A stretch of 64,000 bases of DNA from Clostridium aestuarii (GCF_026735135.1 NZ_JAPQER010000002.1:372001-436000); one strand, 5' to 3'; shown: positions 45,951 to 57,624, counted from the stretch's first letter. Program-made: numbers and translations. Notes: generated by a model not told the origin, from the sequence alone.

Positions 45951-48900
45951 TTAGAACAAAGATAATTGATTTGTTTCTGGCAATCCATCTAAGCATCCAT
46001 GTTCACTTAAAGCTGCTATTACAGTTTTAGAAATTTTTGCCCTTTTTCTTAAATCCTCTTTTGAAATAAATTGACCTTCTTTTCTAACTTTAACAATGCT
46101 TTTAGCTGCATTTGCTGCAATACCAGAAAGTGCACAAAGCGGTGGTCTAATATCATCGCCCTCTATTACAAATTTAACTGCATCTGATTTATATAAATCA
46201 ACTTTTAAAAATTTTATTCCTCTCATATGCATTTCATAAGCCATTTCCAAAACTGTAAGTAACCCTTTATCCTTTTGAGTTGCAGTATTACCTAAATTAT
46301 TAATTTCACTCATCTTATTTTTCATGGCGTCTACTCCTTTTAATATAAGTTGAGCATCAAAATCATCAATACCTCTTACAGTGAAGTAGGTGCAATAATA
46401 TGCATGAGCATAATAAACTTTATAGTAAGCTATTCTAACTGCCATCATTACATAGGCAACAGCATGGCCTTTAGGAAACATATATTTTATTTTTTTACAT
46501 GAATCAATATACCAATCAGGGACTTTATATTCTCGCATCATTTGTTCATGTTCTTCTGTTAATCCTTTTCCTTTACGAACTTTTTCCATTATAGTAAAAG
46601 ATTCTTTAGACGGCAATCCTTTATGAATTAAGTACATCATTATATCATCTCTTGTTGCAATACAGTCTTTCAACGTTGTATATCCTTCTTTAATATAATA
46701 TTGAGCATTATTTAGCCAAACATCCGTTCCATGTGATAATCCTGATATTCTTACAAGGTCAGAAAAAGTTTTTGGAGAAGTATCTACAAGCATTTGACGA
46801 ACAAACTTGGTTCCAAATTCCGGAAGACCATAACTACCAACAGGGCACCCTAATTCTTCAACAGTTACTCCTAATGCTTCCGGAGAAGTAAAAAGACTTA
46901 AAACTTTTTCATCACTTATTGATATTGTTGTAGGATCAACATTTGTTATATCCTTCAACATTCTTAAGACAGTAGGATCATCATGACCAAGAATATCTAA
47001 CTTTAATAATCTACCACTAATTGAGTGATAATCAAAATGTGTTGTTATTATATCACTAGTAGTATCATTCGCTGGGTGCTGTATAGGACAAAAATTAAAA
47101 ATTTCATTATCACTTGGTACAACCATTATTCCACCTGGATGTTGACCTGAAGTTCTCTTTACCCCAGTACAACCTTGAGTTAATCTTTCGATTTCTGCTT
47201 GTGGCACTATTTTTTCTTTTTCATCTAAATATTTTCTAACAAATCCATAAGCAGTTTTTTCTGCAATGGTTCCAATTGTACCAGCTTTAAATGTATGACC
47301 TTTTCCAAACAATACTTCTGTATATTTATGAATATCTGCCTGATTTTCACCTGAAAAATTTAAATCTATGTCAGGTTCTTTATCTCCATTAAATCCCAAG
47401 AAAGTTTCAAATGGAATATCATGTCCTTCTCTTATAAGATCAGCGCCACACTTAGGACATTTTTTTGGTGGTAAATCCACCCCAGAAGATACTGAACCAT
47501 CAGTGAAAAATTCGCTATATTTACAATCAGAACAAACATAATGTGGCGGTAATCCATTAACTTCAGTTATATTACACATAGTGGCAACTAAGGATGACCC
47601 AACAGAGCCCCTCGAACCTACTAGATAGCCATCATTTAAAGATTTAGCAACTAATTTCTGTGCTATTAGATACAATACAGCATATCCATTATTGATTATT
47701 GAATTCAATTCTTTCTCTAATCTTGTTTTCACTACGTCTGGTAATGGGTTTCCATATATAGAATATGCTTTATTTATGGTCATATTTCTAACTTCTTCAT
47801 CCGCACCTTCTATTTTAGGTGGAAAAGTTTCATCCGGTATAGGTTTAACTGCTTCAATGCTATTTGCAATTTTTTTAGGATTATATATAACAACTTCTTT
47901 TGCTTTATCTATACCTAAATATTCAAATTCCTTAAGCATTTCATTAGTAGTTTTTAAATATAAAGGGGGTTGGTTATTAGCATCCGAAAACCCTTGACCA
48001 TTCATTAAGATTTCTCTAAAAATAGCATCTTTAGGGTCTAAAAAATGAACATCACAAGTAGCAACAACAGGCAAAGTATTTCTTGCTGCAATAGCACATA
48101 TTTTTTTGTTAATTTCTTCTAGCTGTTTTTCATTTTTTACAATTCCTTTTCTAATCATAAACTCGTTATTACCTAAAGGCTGTATTTCTAAATAATCATA
48201 AAACTTTGCTAGGTTATCTAACTCTTCTTCGCTTGTACCTCCAAAAACACTTTTATACATTTCTCCAGCTTCACATGCTGAGCCTATTATTAAACCTTCT
48301 CTATATTTTTCTATTAAGCTCTTTAGCATTCTAGGTTTTCTAAAAAAATAATCTAGATTTGAGAAGGAAACAAGTTTGTATAAATTTTTTAGACCAATTT
48401 GATTTTTAACTAATATTATTAAATGATATGTATTCATTTTTTTTATATCTTGATTTCCTAAAAACTTCTTATTTAAATCCTCTAATTTAATAATGTTTTT
48501 TTCCTTTAATACATTAAAACAATTTAATAAAATATCAGCGGTCGCTTTCGCGTCATCAACTGCTCTATGATGATTTTCTAATGAAATTCCTAAATGTTTA
48601 GCAATAACATTTAGTTTATATCTTTTTAATTCTGGAAATAAAAATTTTGCTAAAGGTACAGTATCCATAATAGAATAATTAAATTCTAAATTTATATCAT
48701 TACAATTTTTTCTAATGAATGATATATCAAAATTTGCATTGTGTGCTACTAAAATCGAATTTTGTATAAATTCTATGAACTTAGGCAATATTTTCTCAAC
48801 AGTATCAGCATTTTTCACCATACTATTATTTATACCAGTAAGTTCAGTGATTGTATATGGTATGTTGATTTCTGGGTTAATAAAAGTGCTAAATCTATCT

Positions 48901-50285
48901 ACAATAGCTCCATTTTTGATTTTCACAGCACCTATTTCAATAATTTTATCATAAGTACTTGAAAGTCCAGTTGTTTCTATATCAAAAACAACAAATGTAT
49001 CATTAATAGTTCTATCATTACTGATATTAGTAACTATAGGTACACCATCATTTACCATATATGCTTCAATACCATATATAACTTTAATATTATATTTTTT
49101 AGCCGCATCCATTGCTTCTGGATAAGCCTGCACAACACCGTGATCAGTTATAGCTATTGCAGGATGCCCCCACTTTGCTGCTTGTTTTATTAAAGACGAA
49201 GTTGAAGACAAACCATCCATAGCACTCATTTGAGTATGAACATGAAGTTCAATTCTTTTTTCTTCAGCAGTATCCATTCTTTCAATTTTAGTAGTTTTAA
49301 CTATATCTTTTGCCATTATAACAACTTCTCTTGCAAATGAGTCATGAACAGCTTCACCTCTTACTTTACAGTAAAGCCCTACTTTTAATTCTTCAATCAA
49401 TTCATCAGTTTCTTTAGGTTTAGGAAAACATTTTACAGTTATAGAACTTGTATAGTCCGTTATAAAGAATGTTATGATTTTTCTTCCTGATTTAGTTTCA
49501 ATTATTTTAATTTTAAAGATATCTCCACATACTGTTGTAATACCTGATGTTTCCTTAATTTCACTTATGTTAACAATTTCTCCTATAGCATCTCTTCCAA
49601 AAATAGCATTAGGATTTTTATTAACTTTCTTTTGGGAATAATAATTATTATTATATGAATTACTTGCTTTTTTAGTTTGTTTTGTTTCAATTGAATTAGA
49701 CATATTAGAAGAATTAGATTTTTGATCAAGTATTGATTTAATTAATAGGTTTTCCTCTGTTGTTTTATTTTTAAAATAGTCTTTTTCACTTAAGGTTGAA
49801 TCATAATTTATAATAACACTACAATTTATATCGAATATATTACATAAAGTATTTTGGGTTAATTTTTCAATATTTTTTGATTTAAGAAGTTTACACATGA
49901 ATTTATTACCAATACTTATTTTCAAAGTGTTTTTTTCAACTTTTTTTATAGCTTTGCTTAAAATCTGTTTGCACATAGGTATATTTATTCCTATATTTTC
50001 AACTATATCAGTCCAATATTTTTCAACTACTTGAATTAATGTCAAATTAGAAATATTTCTATAACAAATTAAATCTATATTTTCAAAACAAGGTAACTTT
50101 TTTAAAATCATTTTCTTTATAATATTTTTATCACTATCCTGTATTTCATTTGTAGATTTTAAAATAACTTTTAACTTGTTACTCTTCGCTAAATATTGAA
50201 CTTTTACTACTGCTACATTATCTAAAATATCTTTATAACCACTATCCAATTCAGTTTTCAATAGTTGAATCAAACTTGCATTCAT
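45951..50285 (-). CDS. polC: DNA polymerase III alpha subunit, PolC type
   Basis: A 1444-residue Gram-positive replicative polymerase. N-terminal domains and an OB fold ([11 protein letters not shown] region) precede a PHP domain ([15 protein letters not shown], about 345). The DnaQ-like proofreading exonuclease inserted in it begins [16 protein letters not shown], with [10 protein letters not shown] and [11 protein letters not shown] zinc motif ([16 protein letters not shown]) follows, and then the polymerase core with [10 protein letters not shown] (catalytic Asp pair). AGGAGG precedes the ATG. It sits between ispG and rimP; proS, often found here in Bacilli, is absent. Confidence 0.97.
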   Translation of the reverse strand: MNASLIQLLKTELDSGYKDILDNVAVVKVQYLAKSNKLKVILKSTNEIQDSDKNIIKKMILKKLPCFENIDLICYRNISNLTLIQVVEKYWTDIVENIGINIPMCKQILSKAIKKVEKNTLKISIGNKFMCKLLKSKNIEKLTQNTLCNIFDINCSVIINYDSTLSEKDYFKNKTTEENLLIKSILDQKSNSSNMSNSIETKQTKKASNSYNNNYYSQKKVNKNPNAIFGRDAIGEIVNISEIKETSGITTVCGDIFKIKIIETKSGRKIITFFITDYTSSITVKCFPKPKETDELIEELKVGLYCKVRGEAVHDSFAREVVIMAKDIVKTTKIERMDTAEEKRIELHVHTQMSAMDGLSSTSSLIKQAAKWGHPAIAITDHGVVQAYPEAMDAAKKYNIKVIYGIEAYMVNDGVPIVTNISNDRTINDTFVVFDIETTGLSSTYDKIIEIGAVKIKNGAIVDRFSTFINPEINIPYTITELTGINNSMVKNADTVEKILPKFIEFIQNSILVAHNANFDISFIRKNCNDINLEFNYSIMDTVPLAKFLFPELKRYKLNVIAKHLGISLENHHRAVDDAKATADILLNCFNVLKEKNIIKLEDLNKKFLGNQDIKKMNTYHLIILVKNQIGLKNLYKLVSFSNLDYFFRKPRMLKSLIEKYREGLIIGSACEAGEMYKSVFGGTSEEELDNLAKFYDYLEIQPLGNNEFMIRKGIVKNEKQLEEINKKICAIAARNTLPVVATCDVHFLDPKDAIFREILMNGQGFSDANNQPPLYLKTTNEMLKEFEYLGIDKAKEVVIYNPKKIANSIEAVKPIPDETFPPKIEGADEEVRNMTINKAYSIYGNPLPDVVKTRLEKELNSIINNGYAVLYLIAQKLVAKSLNDGYLVGSRGSVGSSLVATMCNITEVNGLPPHYVCSDCKYSEFFTDGSVSSGVDLPPKKCPKCGADLIREGHDIPFETFLGFNGDKEPDIDLNFSGENQADIHKYTEVLFGKGHTFKAGTIGTIAEKTAYGFVRKYLDEKEKIVPQAEIERLTQGCTGVKRTSGQHPGGIMVVPSDNEIFNFCPIQHPANDTTSDIITTHFDYHSISGRLLKLDILGHDDPTVLRMLKDITNVDPTTISISDEKVLSLFTSPEALGVTVEELGCPVGSYGLPEFGTKFVRQMLVDTSPKTFSDLVRISGLSHGTDVWLNNAQYYIKEGYTTLKDCIATRDDIMMYLIHKGLPSKESFTIMEKVRKGKGLTEEHEQMMREYKVPDWYIDSCKKIKYMFPKGHAVAYVMMAVRIAYYKVYYAHAYYCTYFTVRGIDDFDAQLILKGVDAMKNKMSEINNLGNTATQKDKGLLTVLEMAYEMHMRGIKFLKVDLYKSDAVKFVIEGDDIRPPLCALSGIAANAAKSIVKVRKEGQFISKEDLRKRAKISKTVIAALSEHGCLDGLPETNQLSLF

Positions 50286-50326
50286 TAAGTAACCTCCTAA
50301 TCAACCAGTTATTGCTGTAAATAATA

Positions 50327-50350
50327 TAGGCTATGAAAAATCATAGCCTA
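50327..50350 (-). terminator. Hairpin between ispG and polC
   Basis: TAGGCTATGA and TCATAGCCTA form a 10-bp perfect stem around AAAA, overlapping the ispG stop codon. There is no strong T-run after it, so termination is probably partial. Confidence 0.5.
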
Positions 50351-51397
50351 CATTTTATCGATTTCATAAATTAATTGGTCAATTAATTTATCTTCTTTTA
50401 CCTTTTTTATAATTTCACCCTTTTTAAAAATCAATCCTTCTCCTATACCTCCAGCTATACCTATATCGGCTTCCCTTGCTTCTCCCGGTCCATTTACAAC
50501 ACATCCCATTATTGCAACCTTTAAATTTTTATTACAAGAAGATAATCTTTTTTCTGCCTCATTTGCTAATTTAATTAAGTTTATCTTGGTTCTTCCACAT
50601 GTTGGACAAGATATAAATTCAATACCTTCTTTTATATAACCTAAAGATTTTAGTATTTGTCGCCCTACTTTAATTTCTTCAATAGGATCTTCCGTAAGAG
50701 ATACCCTTATTGTATCTCCTATGCCTTCTGCAAGTAACGTTCCTATTCCTATGCTTGATTTTATAGTACCCCTCCATAGTGTACCTGCTTCGGTTACCCC
50801 AATATGAAGAGGATACTTTACTTTTTCAGATATAATCCTATAGCTTTCAATAGTTTGCATAACATTTGAAGATTTTAATGAAATAATGATATCATCAAAA
50901 TTTATATCTTCTAATATTTGAACATGATTTAATGCACTTTCTACTAAAGCTTCTGGACAAACTCCACCATATTTGTGCAACAATTGTTTTTCAATTGAAC
51001 CTGAATTAACACCTATTCTTATAGGGATTTTTCTTTCTTTTGCAGCTTCAGCAACAAGTTTCACCCTGTTTATATCACCAATATTTCCAGGATTTATTCT
51101 TAGTGCTGCAACACCACTTTCTATTGATTTTAATGCTAATCTATAGTCAAAATGAATATCTGCAACAATAGGTATATTAACTAAATCTACTATCTTTTTT
51201 AATGCTTCAGCCGCTTCTATATCAAGCACTGCACATCTTGTTATATCACACCCTTCAGATTCAAAAGCTTTAATTTGTTTAACAGTAGCATTAATATCTT
51301 TTGTATCTGTATTATTCATAGATTGAACACTTATTTTAGAATCTCCACCAATATAGGTGTTTCCTATTTTAATTTTTTTTGTCTTTTTTCTTTCCAT
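50348..51397 (-). CDS. ispG: 4-hydroxy-3-methylbut-2-en-1-yl diphosphate synthase
   Basis: A 349-residue iron-sulfur enzyme of the MEP isoprenoid pathway (MEcPP to HMBPP). The TIM barrel covers the first 250 residues (VQSMNNTDTKDINATV; IPIVADIHFDYRLAL; RINPGNIG). The C-terminal half binds [4Fe-4S] through CPTCGRTKINL and GCVVNGPGEAREADIG. AGGTGAT precedes the ATG. It is co-directional with rseP and dxr, another MEP enzyme. Confidence 0.96.
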   Translation of the reverse strand: MERKKTKKIKIGNTYIGGDSKISVQSMNNTDTKDINATVKQIKAFESEGCDITRCAVLDIEAAEALKKIVDLVNIPIVADIHFDYRLALKSIESGVAALRINPGNIGDINRVKLVAEAAKERKIPIRIGVNSGSIEKQLLHKYGGVCPEALVESALNHVQILEDINFDDIIISLKSSNVMQTIESYRIISEKVKYPLHIGVTEAGTLWRGTIKSSIGIGTLLAEGIGDTIRVSLTEDPIEEIKVGRQILKSLGYIKEGIEFISCPTCGRTKINLIKLANEAEKRLSSCNKNLKVAIMGCVVNGPGEAREADIGIAGGIGEGLIFKKGEIIKKVKEDKLIDQLIYEIDKM

Positions 51398-51418
51398 AAT
51401 AATATCACCTAAAAACCT

Positions 51419-52444
51419 TTAGAATTTTATTGGGTATAGTACGTCTTTTATAGTTACTAAAACCATCAATAAGAGTAACAAACCAAATCCTATAGTATTT
51501 ATTAAACCTAACTTATCCTTATCTACTTCTTTTCTTGTTATTATTTGATATAATGAAACAAAAATCCAAAAACCATCTAATGCTGGGAACGGAAGTAAAT
51601 TAAATATTCCTAGTTGAACACTTATAAAAGAAGAAAAAGCTACTAAATTTATTAATCCTGCTTTAGAAACAGCCCATGTAATTCTCATTATAGTAACGGG
51701 ACCACCTATATCATTCTTTGACGCTCTTCCTTTAAAAATCATGCCTAATGATAAGAAAGTTTGCTTAATTGTTGAACCCGTTTTTTGAAAACCGTGTTTT
51801 AGTGATTGTAAAAAATTTGGTTTTTCTACTACAGTAGAGAAAATTCCGACCATATAAGTGTTACTCTCTTCTACTTTCATTGGTGTTAAATTAACTGATT
51901 TTTTTTCATCATTTCTGGTAAATATAATTTTAAGTTGTTCTCCTTTTGACATAGCAACTTGAGCTACAAAATCATCCCAAGTGGAAATAACATAATTGTT
52001 AACCTCTATTATTTTATCTCCAGGTTTAATTCCTGCGTGCATAGCTGGACTTTCAGGAACAACTTGACTTACAACTGGTGTCAAATAACCTTTTAGACTA
52101 CTTACTGATGCAAACAAAACTATTGCTAAAATGAAATTCATTATAGGACCTGCTGCAACAATACTTAATCTTCTTATAGGGGATTTATTTGAAAAAGCTC
52201 TTTCATCAGATGTATTTTCTCCATCTTCTCCTAGCATCTTTACATATCCACCAATTGGTACTGCTCTTATGGCGTATAAAGTTTCCTTACCTTTTATTCC
52301 TACTATCTTTGGTCCCATACCAATTGCAAATTCTTCTACTTTAACTCCATTAAGTTTTGCCAATGTAAAATGACCTAATTCATGAATTATAACTAAAATA
52401 CTAAAAGCTATAAGAACTATGAGAATATTCAATATAATATCCAA
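51419..52444 (-). CDS. rseP: Site-2 membrane metalloprotease RseP
   Basis: A 341-residue intramembrane protease. HELGHFTLAKL (about 21-31) carries the zinc HExxH in the first helix. GIFNLLPFPALDG near the C-terminus is the second metal-binding motif (NxxPxPxLDG), and a PDZ domain (VPESPAMHAGIKPGDKII) sits between them. It cleaves membrane anti-sigma factors or other single-span proteins; the Bacillus homologue is RasP. The start is the TTG at 52444 with GAGGAGG upstream. Confidence 0.95.
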   Translation of the reverse strand: MDIILNILIVLIAFSILVIIHELGHFTLAKLNGVKVEEFAIGMGPKIVGIKGKETLYAIRAVPIGGYVKMLGEDGENTSDERAFSNKSPIRRLSIVAAGPIMNFILAIVLFASVSSLKGYLTPVVSQVVPESPAMHAGIKPGDKIIEVNNYVISTWDDFVAQVAMSKGEQLKIIFTRNDEKKSVNLTPMKVEESNTYMVGIFSTVVEKPNFLQSLKHGFQKTGSTIKQTFLSLGMIFKGRASKNDIGGPVTIMRITWAVSKAGLINLVAFSSFISVQLGIFNLLPFPALDGFWIFVSLYQIITRKEVDKDKLGLINTIGFGLLLLLMVLVTIKDVLYPIKF

Positions 52445-52459
52445 TAATCGTTCCTCCTC

Positions 52460-53617
52460 TTATACATTATACTTATGTTTAATAAATCTTTTAACATCCT
52501 TCTCTGTCTCCAATATTGCATGCAGATTAATTTGATTTGTGTTTTCAAATTTATTCATACATTCTTCAATTATGTCAATTATTTTCAAATAACTTATTTT
52601 TTCTTGCAAAAATAATTCTACTGCTAACTCATTAGCTGCATTTAAAATTGTAGGCATAATTCCACCTTGTTTTCCAGCTTCATATGCTAAATTTAGTCCT
52701 CTAAAAGTTACAAAATCTGGTTTCTTAAAAGTAAGACTTTTAATTTTATAAAAATCTAATTTTTCAATTAAATTATTTTCTCTGCTAGGGTAATTAAGTG
52801 CATACTGAATAGGTAATCTCATATCTGCTGCAGATAGTTGAGCAATTACACTTCCATCTTTATATTCAACCATGGAGTGAATAACACTTTCTGGATGTAT
52901 AAGCACTTGAATGTTTTTATAGTCTATATTAAATAGCCAGTGGGCCTCGATAACTTCTAACCCTTTATTTATTAATGTTGAAGAATCAATCGAAATTTTT
53001 CTTCCCATATTCCAATTTGGATGTTTAATTGCTTCTTCAGGTTTTATATTGAATAAGTCTTCTTTCTTTTTTCCTCTAAAAGGTCCACCTGATGCGGTTA
53101 AAAGTATTTTATCTATAGAGTTTATATCATTACCTTGAAGGCATTGAAAAATAGCACTATGTTCTGAATCAACAGGTAATATATTAACATTATTTTTTTT
53201 TGCCTCACTCATTACCAATTGGCCACCAGTTACTAATGTTTCCTTATTAGCTAAAGCTATATCCTTACCAGCTTTTATAGCTTCTAAAGTTGGTATTAAT
53301 CCGATCATTCCTACTATAGATGTTACAACTATATCTACTTCATTTAAAGTAGATATTTGAATTAAGCCTTTCATTCCTTCTAAAACTTCACTTTTTTTAT
53401 TCTGTTCTACGCAATAAGCTTTAACTTTTTTATAAGTTGATTTATCACTTACGGCAACATATTTTGGATTAAAATCTTCTATAATAGCAATAAGCTTTTC
53501 ATAATTTTTGTTTCCAGAAATAGCTATTAACTTAAACTTTTCTCTTTCTTTTTTTAAAACATCTAATGTTTGTGTTCCTACTGAACCTGTTGCTCCTAAA
53601 ATACTTATATTTTTCAT
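52460..53617 (-). CDS. dxr: 1-deoxy-D-xylulose 5-phosphate reductoisomerase
   Basis: A 385-residue NADPH enzyme, the second step of the MEP pathway. Seen are the dinucleotide-binding start SILGATGSVGTQTLDVL, KETLVTGG, LPVDSEHSAIFQCLQ, TASGGPFRG, HPNWNMGRKISIDSSTL (metal site) and NAANELAVELFLQ. AGGAGATAT precedes the ATG. It feeds IPP/DMAPP for UppS and MiaA, both encoded here. Confidence 0.96.
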   Translation of the reverse strand: MKNISILGATGSVGTQTLDVLKKEREKFKLIAISGNKNYEKLIAIIEDFNPKYVAVSDKSTYKKVKAYCVEQNKKSEVLEGMKGLIQISTLNEVDIVVTSIVGMIGLIPTLEAIKAGKDIALANKETLVTGGQLVMSEAKKNNVNILPVDSEHSAIFQCLQGNDINSIDKILLTASGGPFRGKKKEDLFNIKPEEAIKHPNWNMGRKISIDSSTLINKGLEVIEAHWLFNIDYKNIQVLIHPESVIHSMVEYKDGSVIAQLSAADMRLPIQYALNYPSRENNLIEKLDFYKIKSLTFKKPDFVTFRGLNLAYEAGKQGGIMPTILNAANELAVELFLQEKISYLKIIDIIEECMNKFENTNQINLHAILETEKDVKRFIKHKYNV

Positions 53618-53632
53618 ACAATATCTCCTAAC

Positions 53633-54616
53633 TTAAGTTGAAAATAAAATTTCTTTAGTCGTAATAATATATATTGGTGCCATAAATAAACCTATAACAC
53701 CAAAAATTTTAATTCCAACATATATTCCTAAAATTAGTACAAGAGGATGTAGTTCTAATTTTTTACTAACAAATTTAGTTTCAGTAATTTGTCTTGTTAC
53801 CTGAAGAAAAATATACAATATTATTAAACCAATAGCAATTATATTATTTTTAATTGCAAAATTATATATAATTAAAGGCATAAATATCATTATAGTCCCT
53901 ATATATGGAATTAAATCCAAAACACCACAAAGCACCGCTATAAATACAGCATTATTTATTCCCAGAGCTATAAGTCCTAATAGTGTTTCTAACGTTGTAC
54001 TTAAAATTAAAATCAATTCTATTTTTAACATTTTGTTTATAGTACTTAACTTTTGTTTTAATAGAAAAAACTTATTAGCTGGAAATAACTTTTCAATAGT
54101 ACTAACTATAACATATTTATCAATTAAAATAAAGTATGTTGCTATATTACCTATAAAATATGTAAATATTCCATTAGTTGTATATATAGCACCTTTTTTT
54201 ATATAATTGCTTCCAGGAACATTAGAATATAATTCTCCAAATTCATTGAATTTTATAAGATCTAATTCAAATAAAGCATTCAATTTATTAGTAATGTTTT
54301 TAAGTTGAATAATTATTTCTGAATAATTATTTATAAATAAATTGTGAATTTTATTTATGAAAATCCGACCTGTATAAAACATTAAAAAAAAGATAATTAA
54401 ATTTATTAGAAGTATACTTAGAACTGCATTTATGTTTTTATTAAACAATTTACATTTACATAATAAGTCATAAATTGGTTTACAGGTAAAAAAAATAAAA
54501 ATAATAATAAAGCATGGCTTAAAATAATTTTTTATTATAAATGTTAATATAATAAAAGCAAATAATATTATACTGCAATATACTAACTTTATATATGTAT
54601 TTTTATAGTTTTCCAA
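53633..54616 (-). CDS. AI-2E family (PerM-like) membrane protein
   Basis: A 327-residue multi-span protein of the AI-2E transporter/YtvI group. About eight hydrophobic segments flank an extracytoplasmic-type loop (about 85-150), and the conserved C-terminal part reads GVLDLIPYIGTIMIFMPL, then KLELHPLVLILGIYVG. Transport of autoinducer-2 is proven only for a few members; the substrate is unknown here. The start is the TTG at 54616 with GGGGAT 7 nt upstream, overlapping the cdsA stop region. Its place between cdsA and dxr is unusual. Very AT-rich, with an Ile/Phe-rich composition. Confidence 0.82.
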   Translation of the reverse strand: MENYKNTYIKLVYCSIILFAFIILTFIIKNYFKPCFIIIFIFFTCKPIYDLLCKCKLFNKNINAVLSILLINLIIFFLMFYTGRIFINKIHNLFINNYSEIIIQLKNITNKLNALFELDLIKFNEFGELYSNVPGSNYIKKGAIYTTNGIFTYFIGNIATYFILIDKYVIVSTIEKLFPANKFFLLKQKLSTINKMLKIELILILSTTLETLLGLIALGINNAVFIAVLCGVLDLIPYIGTIMIFMPLIIYNFAIKNNIIAIGLIILYIFLQVTRQITETKFVSKKLELHPLVLILGIYVGIKIFGVIGLFMAPIYIITTKEILFST

Positions 54617-54619
54617 TCA

Positions 54620-55423
54620 TTACATCCCCATTATTATTGTTATATAATAATATACTACAAGAGATGTAAAAAGTATGCTATCGAATCTATCTAAAATTCC
54701 ACCATGTCCTGGAATCAGATTACTATAATCTTTTACTTCAACATATCGTTTAATTGATGAAGCCGCTAAATCACCAAATTGACCAAATATACCGCCTATA
54801 ACACCAATAGCAAAAAAGTTGAAAAGTGGGATGTTAATTCCTTTGGAATTAATAAATACTCCATATATGCCACATGCTATTGTACTACCTAATAATCCAC
54901 CTATTGAACCCTCAATAGTTTTTTTGGGACTTACATCTGGACATAACTTATTTTTCCCTAAATATTTTCCAGTATAATAAGCTGCAGTATCACACAACCA
55001 TGATGAAATAAATATAGTCCATACTAAATAGTTTCCATATTGTTTTTGATTAACTAGTACTATGAAACTAAAAAATATAGTCACATAAAAAATACCTAGT
55101 AAAGTTACAGAAACGTCAATAAAAGTATACTTTCTATTTATAATTGGGATACACATCATGACGAACACAACTAATGTTGTAAGTAAAAATATATTTTTAA
55201 AGTTTAAAGAATTATGACTAATTATTATAGTATAATAAACAATATTCAAAACATATGCAATACCACTTAAAGGTGTGATGTTTTTATTTTTTATAATATT
55301 ATAAAATTCATACATACCAAATAAAGAAAGGAGCATAACAACATATTTTAAGTATATATCTCCTAAAAACAATACTATTATTAATGGTGATAAAAATAAT
55401 GCACCTAAATATCTTTTATTCAT
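54620..55423 (-). CDS. cdsA: Phosphatidate cytidylyltransferase
   Basis: A 267-residue integral membrane enzyme making CDP-diacylglycerol from phosphatidic acid and CTP. About seven helices. The C-terminal signature is present (AAYYTGKYLGKNKLCPDVSP; GSIGGLLGS; GDLAASSIKRYVEVKDYS; GHGGILDRFDSILF). AGGGGTGAAAA precedes the ATG. It follows uppS by 10 nt. Confidence 0.95.
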   Translation of the reverse strand: MNKRYLGALFLSPLIIVLFLGDIYLKYVVMLLSLFGMYEFYNIIKNKNITPLSGIAYVLNIVYYTIIISHNSLNFKNIFLLTTLVVFVMMCIPIINRKYTFIDVSVTLLGIFYVTIFFSFIVLVNQKQYGNYLVWTIFISSWLCDTAAYYTGKYLGKNKLCPDVSPKKTIEGSIGGLLGSTIACGIYGVFINSKGINIPLFNFFAIGVIGGIFGQFGDLAASSIKRYVEVKDYSNLIPGHGGILDRFDSILFTSLVVYYYITIIMGM

Positions 55424-55433
55424 ATTTTCACCC

Positions 55434-56198
55434 CTATTTTATTCCGCCATAACGCCTATCTCTGTTTTGATAGCTGTAAATAGCTTGGTGTAAATGTTCC
55501 TTTTTAAAATCTGGCCATTTTACATTTGTATACCAAAATTCAGAATATGCACACTGCCATAATAAAAAATTACTTAATCTTTGCTCTCCACCTGTTCTTA
55601 TAATAATATCAGGATCAGGGATTTTAGCTGTATATAAATTATCAGAAATTAGTTTTTCATTAATTGAATTACAAGTTAAGCTACCATTTTGTATTTCTTT
55701 ACCTATCTTTTTTAAAGCATATATTATTTCATCTCTACCACCATAATTAAGAGCTAAGTTTAAAACTAACCCTTTATTAGGTTTTGTTTTTTCATAAGCT
55801 TTTATAAGTTCTTGCTGACATATTTCAGGCAATTTAGAAATATCTCCAATATGTTTAACTACAACACCTTCTGAATTTAGTTCCTCTATTTCTCGTTTTA
55901 AATATTCTACTAAAAGTTTCATAAGCACATTAACTTCTTGAGCAGGTCTTTTCCAATTTTCAGTTGAAAAGGCATATACAGTTAAATATTTCACTTTTAA
56001 TTTACTACATTCCTTAACTATTCCTCTTAGAGCTTCTACACCAGATTTATGACCTAAAGTTCGTGGTAATCCTTTTCTTTTTGCCCATCTACCATTCCCA
56101 TCCATTATTATAGCTATGTGCTGGGGTATATTTTTTATATCACTATTAATTTCAATTTTATTTTTTTTATTATCTTTAAAACCAAAAAAATTTTTCAT
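55434..56198 (-). CDS. uppS: Undecaprenyl diphosphate synthase
   Basis: About 254 residues. This cis-prenyltransferase makes the C55 carrier for peptidoglycan. [18 protein letters not shown] (about 25-42) holds the catalytic Asp, with [13 protein letters not shown], and [18 protein letters not shown] near the C-terminus. The start ATG at 56198 is preferred, because GGGAGAG is 7 nt upstream; the frame from 56213 uses that site as codons. Confidence 0.96.
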   Translation of the reverse strand: MKNFFGFKDNKKNKIEINSDIKNIPQHIAIIMDGNGRWAKRKGLPRTLGHKSGVEALRGIVKECSKLKVKYLTVYAFSTENWKRPAQEVNVLMKLLVEYLKREIEELNSEGVVVKHIGDISKLPEICQQELIKAYEKTKPNKGLVLNLALNYGGRDEIIYALKKIGKEIQNGSLTCNSINEKLISDNLYTAKIPDPDIIIRTGGEQRLSNFLLWQCAYSEFWYTNVKWPDFKKEHLHQAIYSYQNRDRRYGGIK

Positions 56199-56227
56199 TA
56201 GCTTCTCTCCCATTTCTAAATTATAGG

Positions 56228-56275
56228 TTAAAGTTGTAAAATACCTGCATTTAAGCAGGTATTTTACAACTTTAA
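56228..56275. terminator. 21-bp perfect hairpin between frr and uppS
   Basis: The arms 56228-56248 and 56255-56275 are exact complements over 21 bp around ATTTAA, ending in TTTAA. It lies 10 nt past the frr stop codon and 30 nt before the uppS start, so it may act as a partial terminator or RNA-processing site. Confidence 0.7.
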
Positions 56276-56285
56276 TATAAAAACA

Positions 56286-56843
56286 TTATATAGACATTAT
56301 TTCTTCTTCTTTGGTTTTAACAATTTCATCAATTTTTTTAATATAATCATTAGTTAATTTTTGTATATTTTCTTCAGAATCTATAGCTTGATCCTCTGTA
56401 ATTTCATTTTCTTTTTTTAAATTTTTAATTTTATCATTTGAATCTCTTCTTATCGACCTAATAGCTACCTTGGTATCTTCACCAGTTTTTTTGACTTTTT
56501 TTGCAATTTGTTTTCTTGTTTCTTCGGTTAATTCTGGAATAATTAATCTAATTACATTACCATCATTTGAAGGATTTAATCCTAAATCAGATTGTAATAT
56601 TGCTCTTTCTATATCCTTTAGTGAGTTTTTATCCCAAGGTTGAATTAATAAAACTCTTGGTTCTGGAGCTGAAATATTAGCTAATTGATTAATTGGAGTT
56701 TTGCTACCATAGTATTCCACAGATATTCTGTCAAGCATAGCAGGATTAGCTTTTCCTGCTTTCATTGAAGCTAATTCAGATTTTAAAACTAAGATAGTTT
56801 TATCCATTTTTTCTTCTGATTTTTTGAAAATATCTTTTACCAT
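56286..56843 (-). CDS. frr: Ribosome recycling factor
   Basis: A 185-residue protein that splits post-termination ribosomes with EF-G. Typical stretches are MKAGKANPAMLDRISVEYYG, ISAPEPRVLLIQPWD, DLGLNPSNDGNVIRL and IRRDSNDKIKNLKKE. The size is normal. It follows pyrH by 13 nt in the rpsB-tsf-pyrH-frr cluster. AAGGAGG precedes the ATG. Confidence 0.97.
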   Translation of the reverse strand: MVKDIFKKSEEKMDKTILVLKSELASMKAGKANPAMLDRISVEYYGSKTPINQLANISAPEPRVLLIQPWDKNSLKDIERAILQSDLGLNPSNDGNVIRLIIPELTEETRKQIAKKVKKTGEDTKVAIRSIRRDSNDKIKNLKKENEITEDQAIDSEENIQKLTNDYIKKIDEIVKTKEEEIMSI

Positions 56844-56856
56844 AATTATCCTCCTT

Positions 56857-57567
56857 TTATTTTGATACTACTGTACCAATTTTTTCTCCCATAACTACTC
56901 TTTTTATATTATTAGGTTTATCAAGTCCAAAAACTATAATAGGAATATCATTGTCCATGCATAATGATGTTGCAGTAGAATCCATCACTTGTAAACCCTT
57001 TTCAAGTACTTCAATATACGTAAGTAAATTGAATTTTTTTGCATCAGTATATTTATTAGGATCTTTATCATAAACTCCATCAACTTTTTTAGCTAGAAGA
57101 ATTGCATCTGCTTCAATTTCTGCTGCTCTTAAAGCTGCTGTTGTATCAGTTGAAAAGTACGGATTACCTGTTCCAGCTGCAAATATTACTACTCTTTTTT
57201 TCTCAAGATGTCTCATTGCTTTTCTTCTAATAAATGGTTCAGCAATTTCTCTCATTTCGATTGCAGTTTGTACTCTAGTATCAACACCAATACTTTCTAA
57301 AGAATCTTGTAATGCAAGTGCATTTATACATGTAGCCATCATGCCCATATAATCAGCAGTAGTTCTGTCCATTTCTTTACCATTTCTTCCACGCCAGATA
57401 TTTCCACCACCTACAACAGCACCTACTTCTATACCCATATCAACAATTTCTTTTATTTCTTCTGCAATTCTTTTAGCAACATCAAAGTTTATACCAAAGT
57501 TATTTTCACCACTTAGAGCTTCACCTGACAGTTTGAGCATAATTCTTTTATATTTTGATAAACTCAT
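56857..57567 (-). CDS. pyrH: UMP kinase
   Basis: A 236-residue amino-acid-kinase fold enzyme converting UMP to UDP. Seen are [62 protein letters not shown] and [12 protein letters not shown]. The size is normal. It is preceded by a terminator at 57625-57652, so it can be expressed at lower levels than rpsB-tsf. Confidence 0.97.
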   Translation of the reverse strand: MSLSKYKRIMLKLSGEALSGENNFGINFDVAKRIAEEIKEIVDMGIEVGAVVGGGNIWRGRNGKEMDRTTADYMGMMATCINALALQDSLESIGVDTRVQTAIEMREIAEPFIRRKAMRHLEKKRVVIFAAGTGNPYFSTDTTAALRAAEIEADAILLAKKVDGVYDKDPNKYTDAKKFNLLTYIEVLEKGLQVMDSTATSLCMDNDIPIIVFGLDKPNNIKRVVMGEKIGTVVSK

Positions 57568-57624
57568 AATATTATTATACCTCCAAATCCCAAAAATTAC
57601 ATATATTTTATGCTTTTATTCCTA

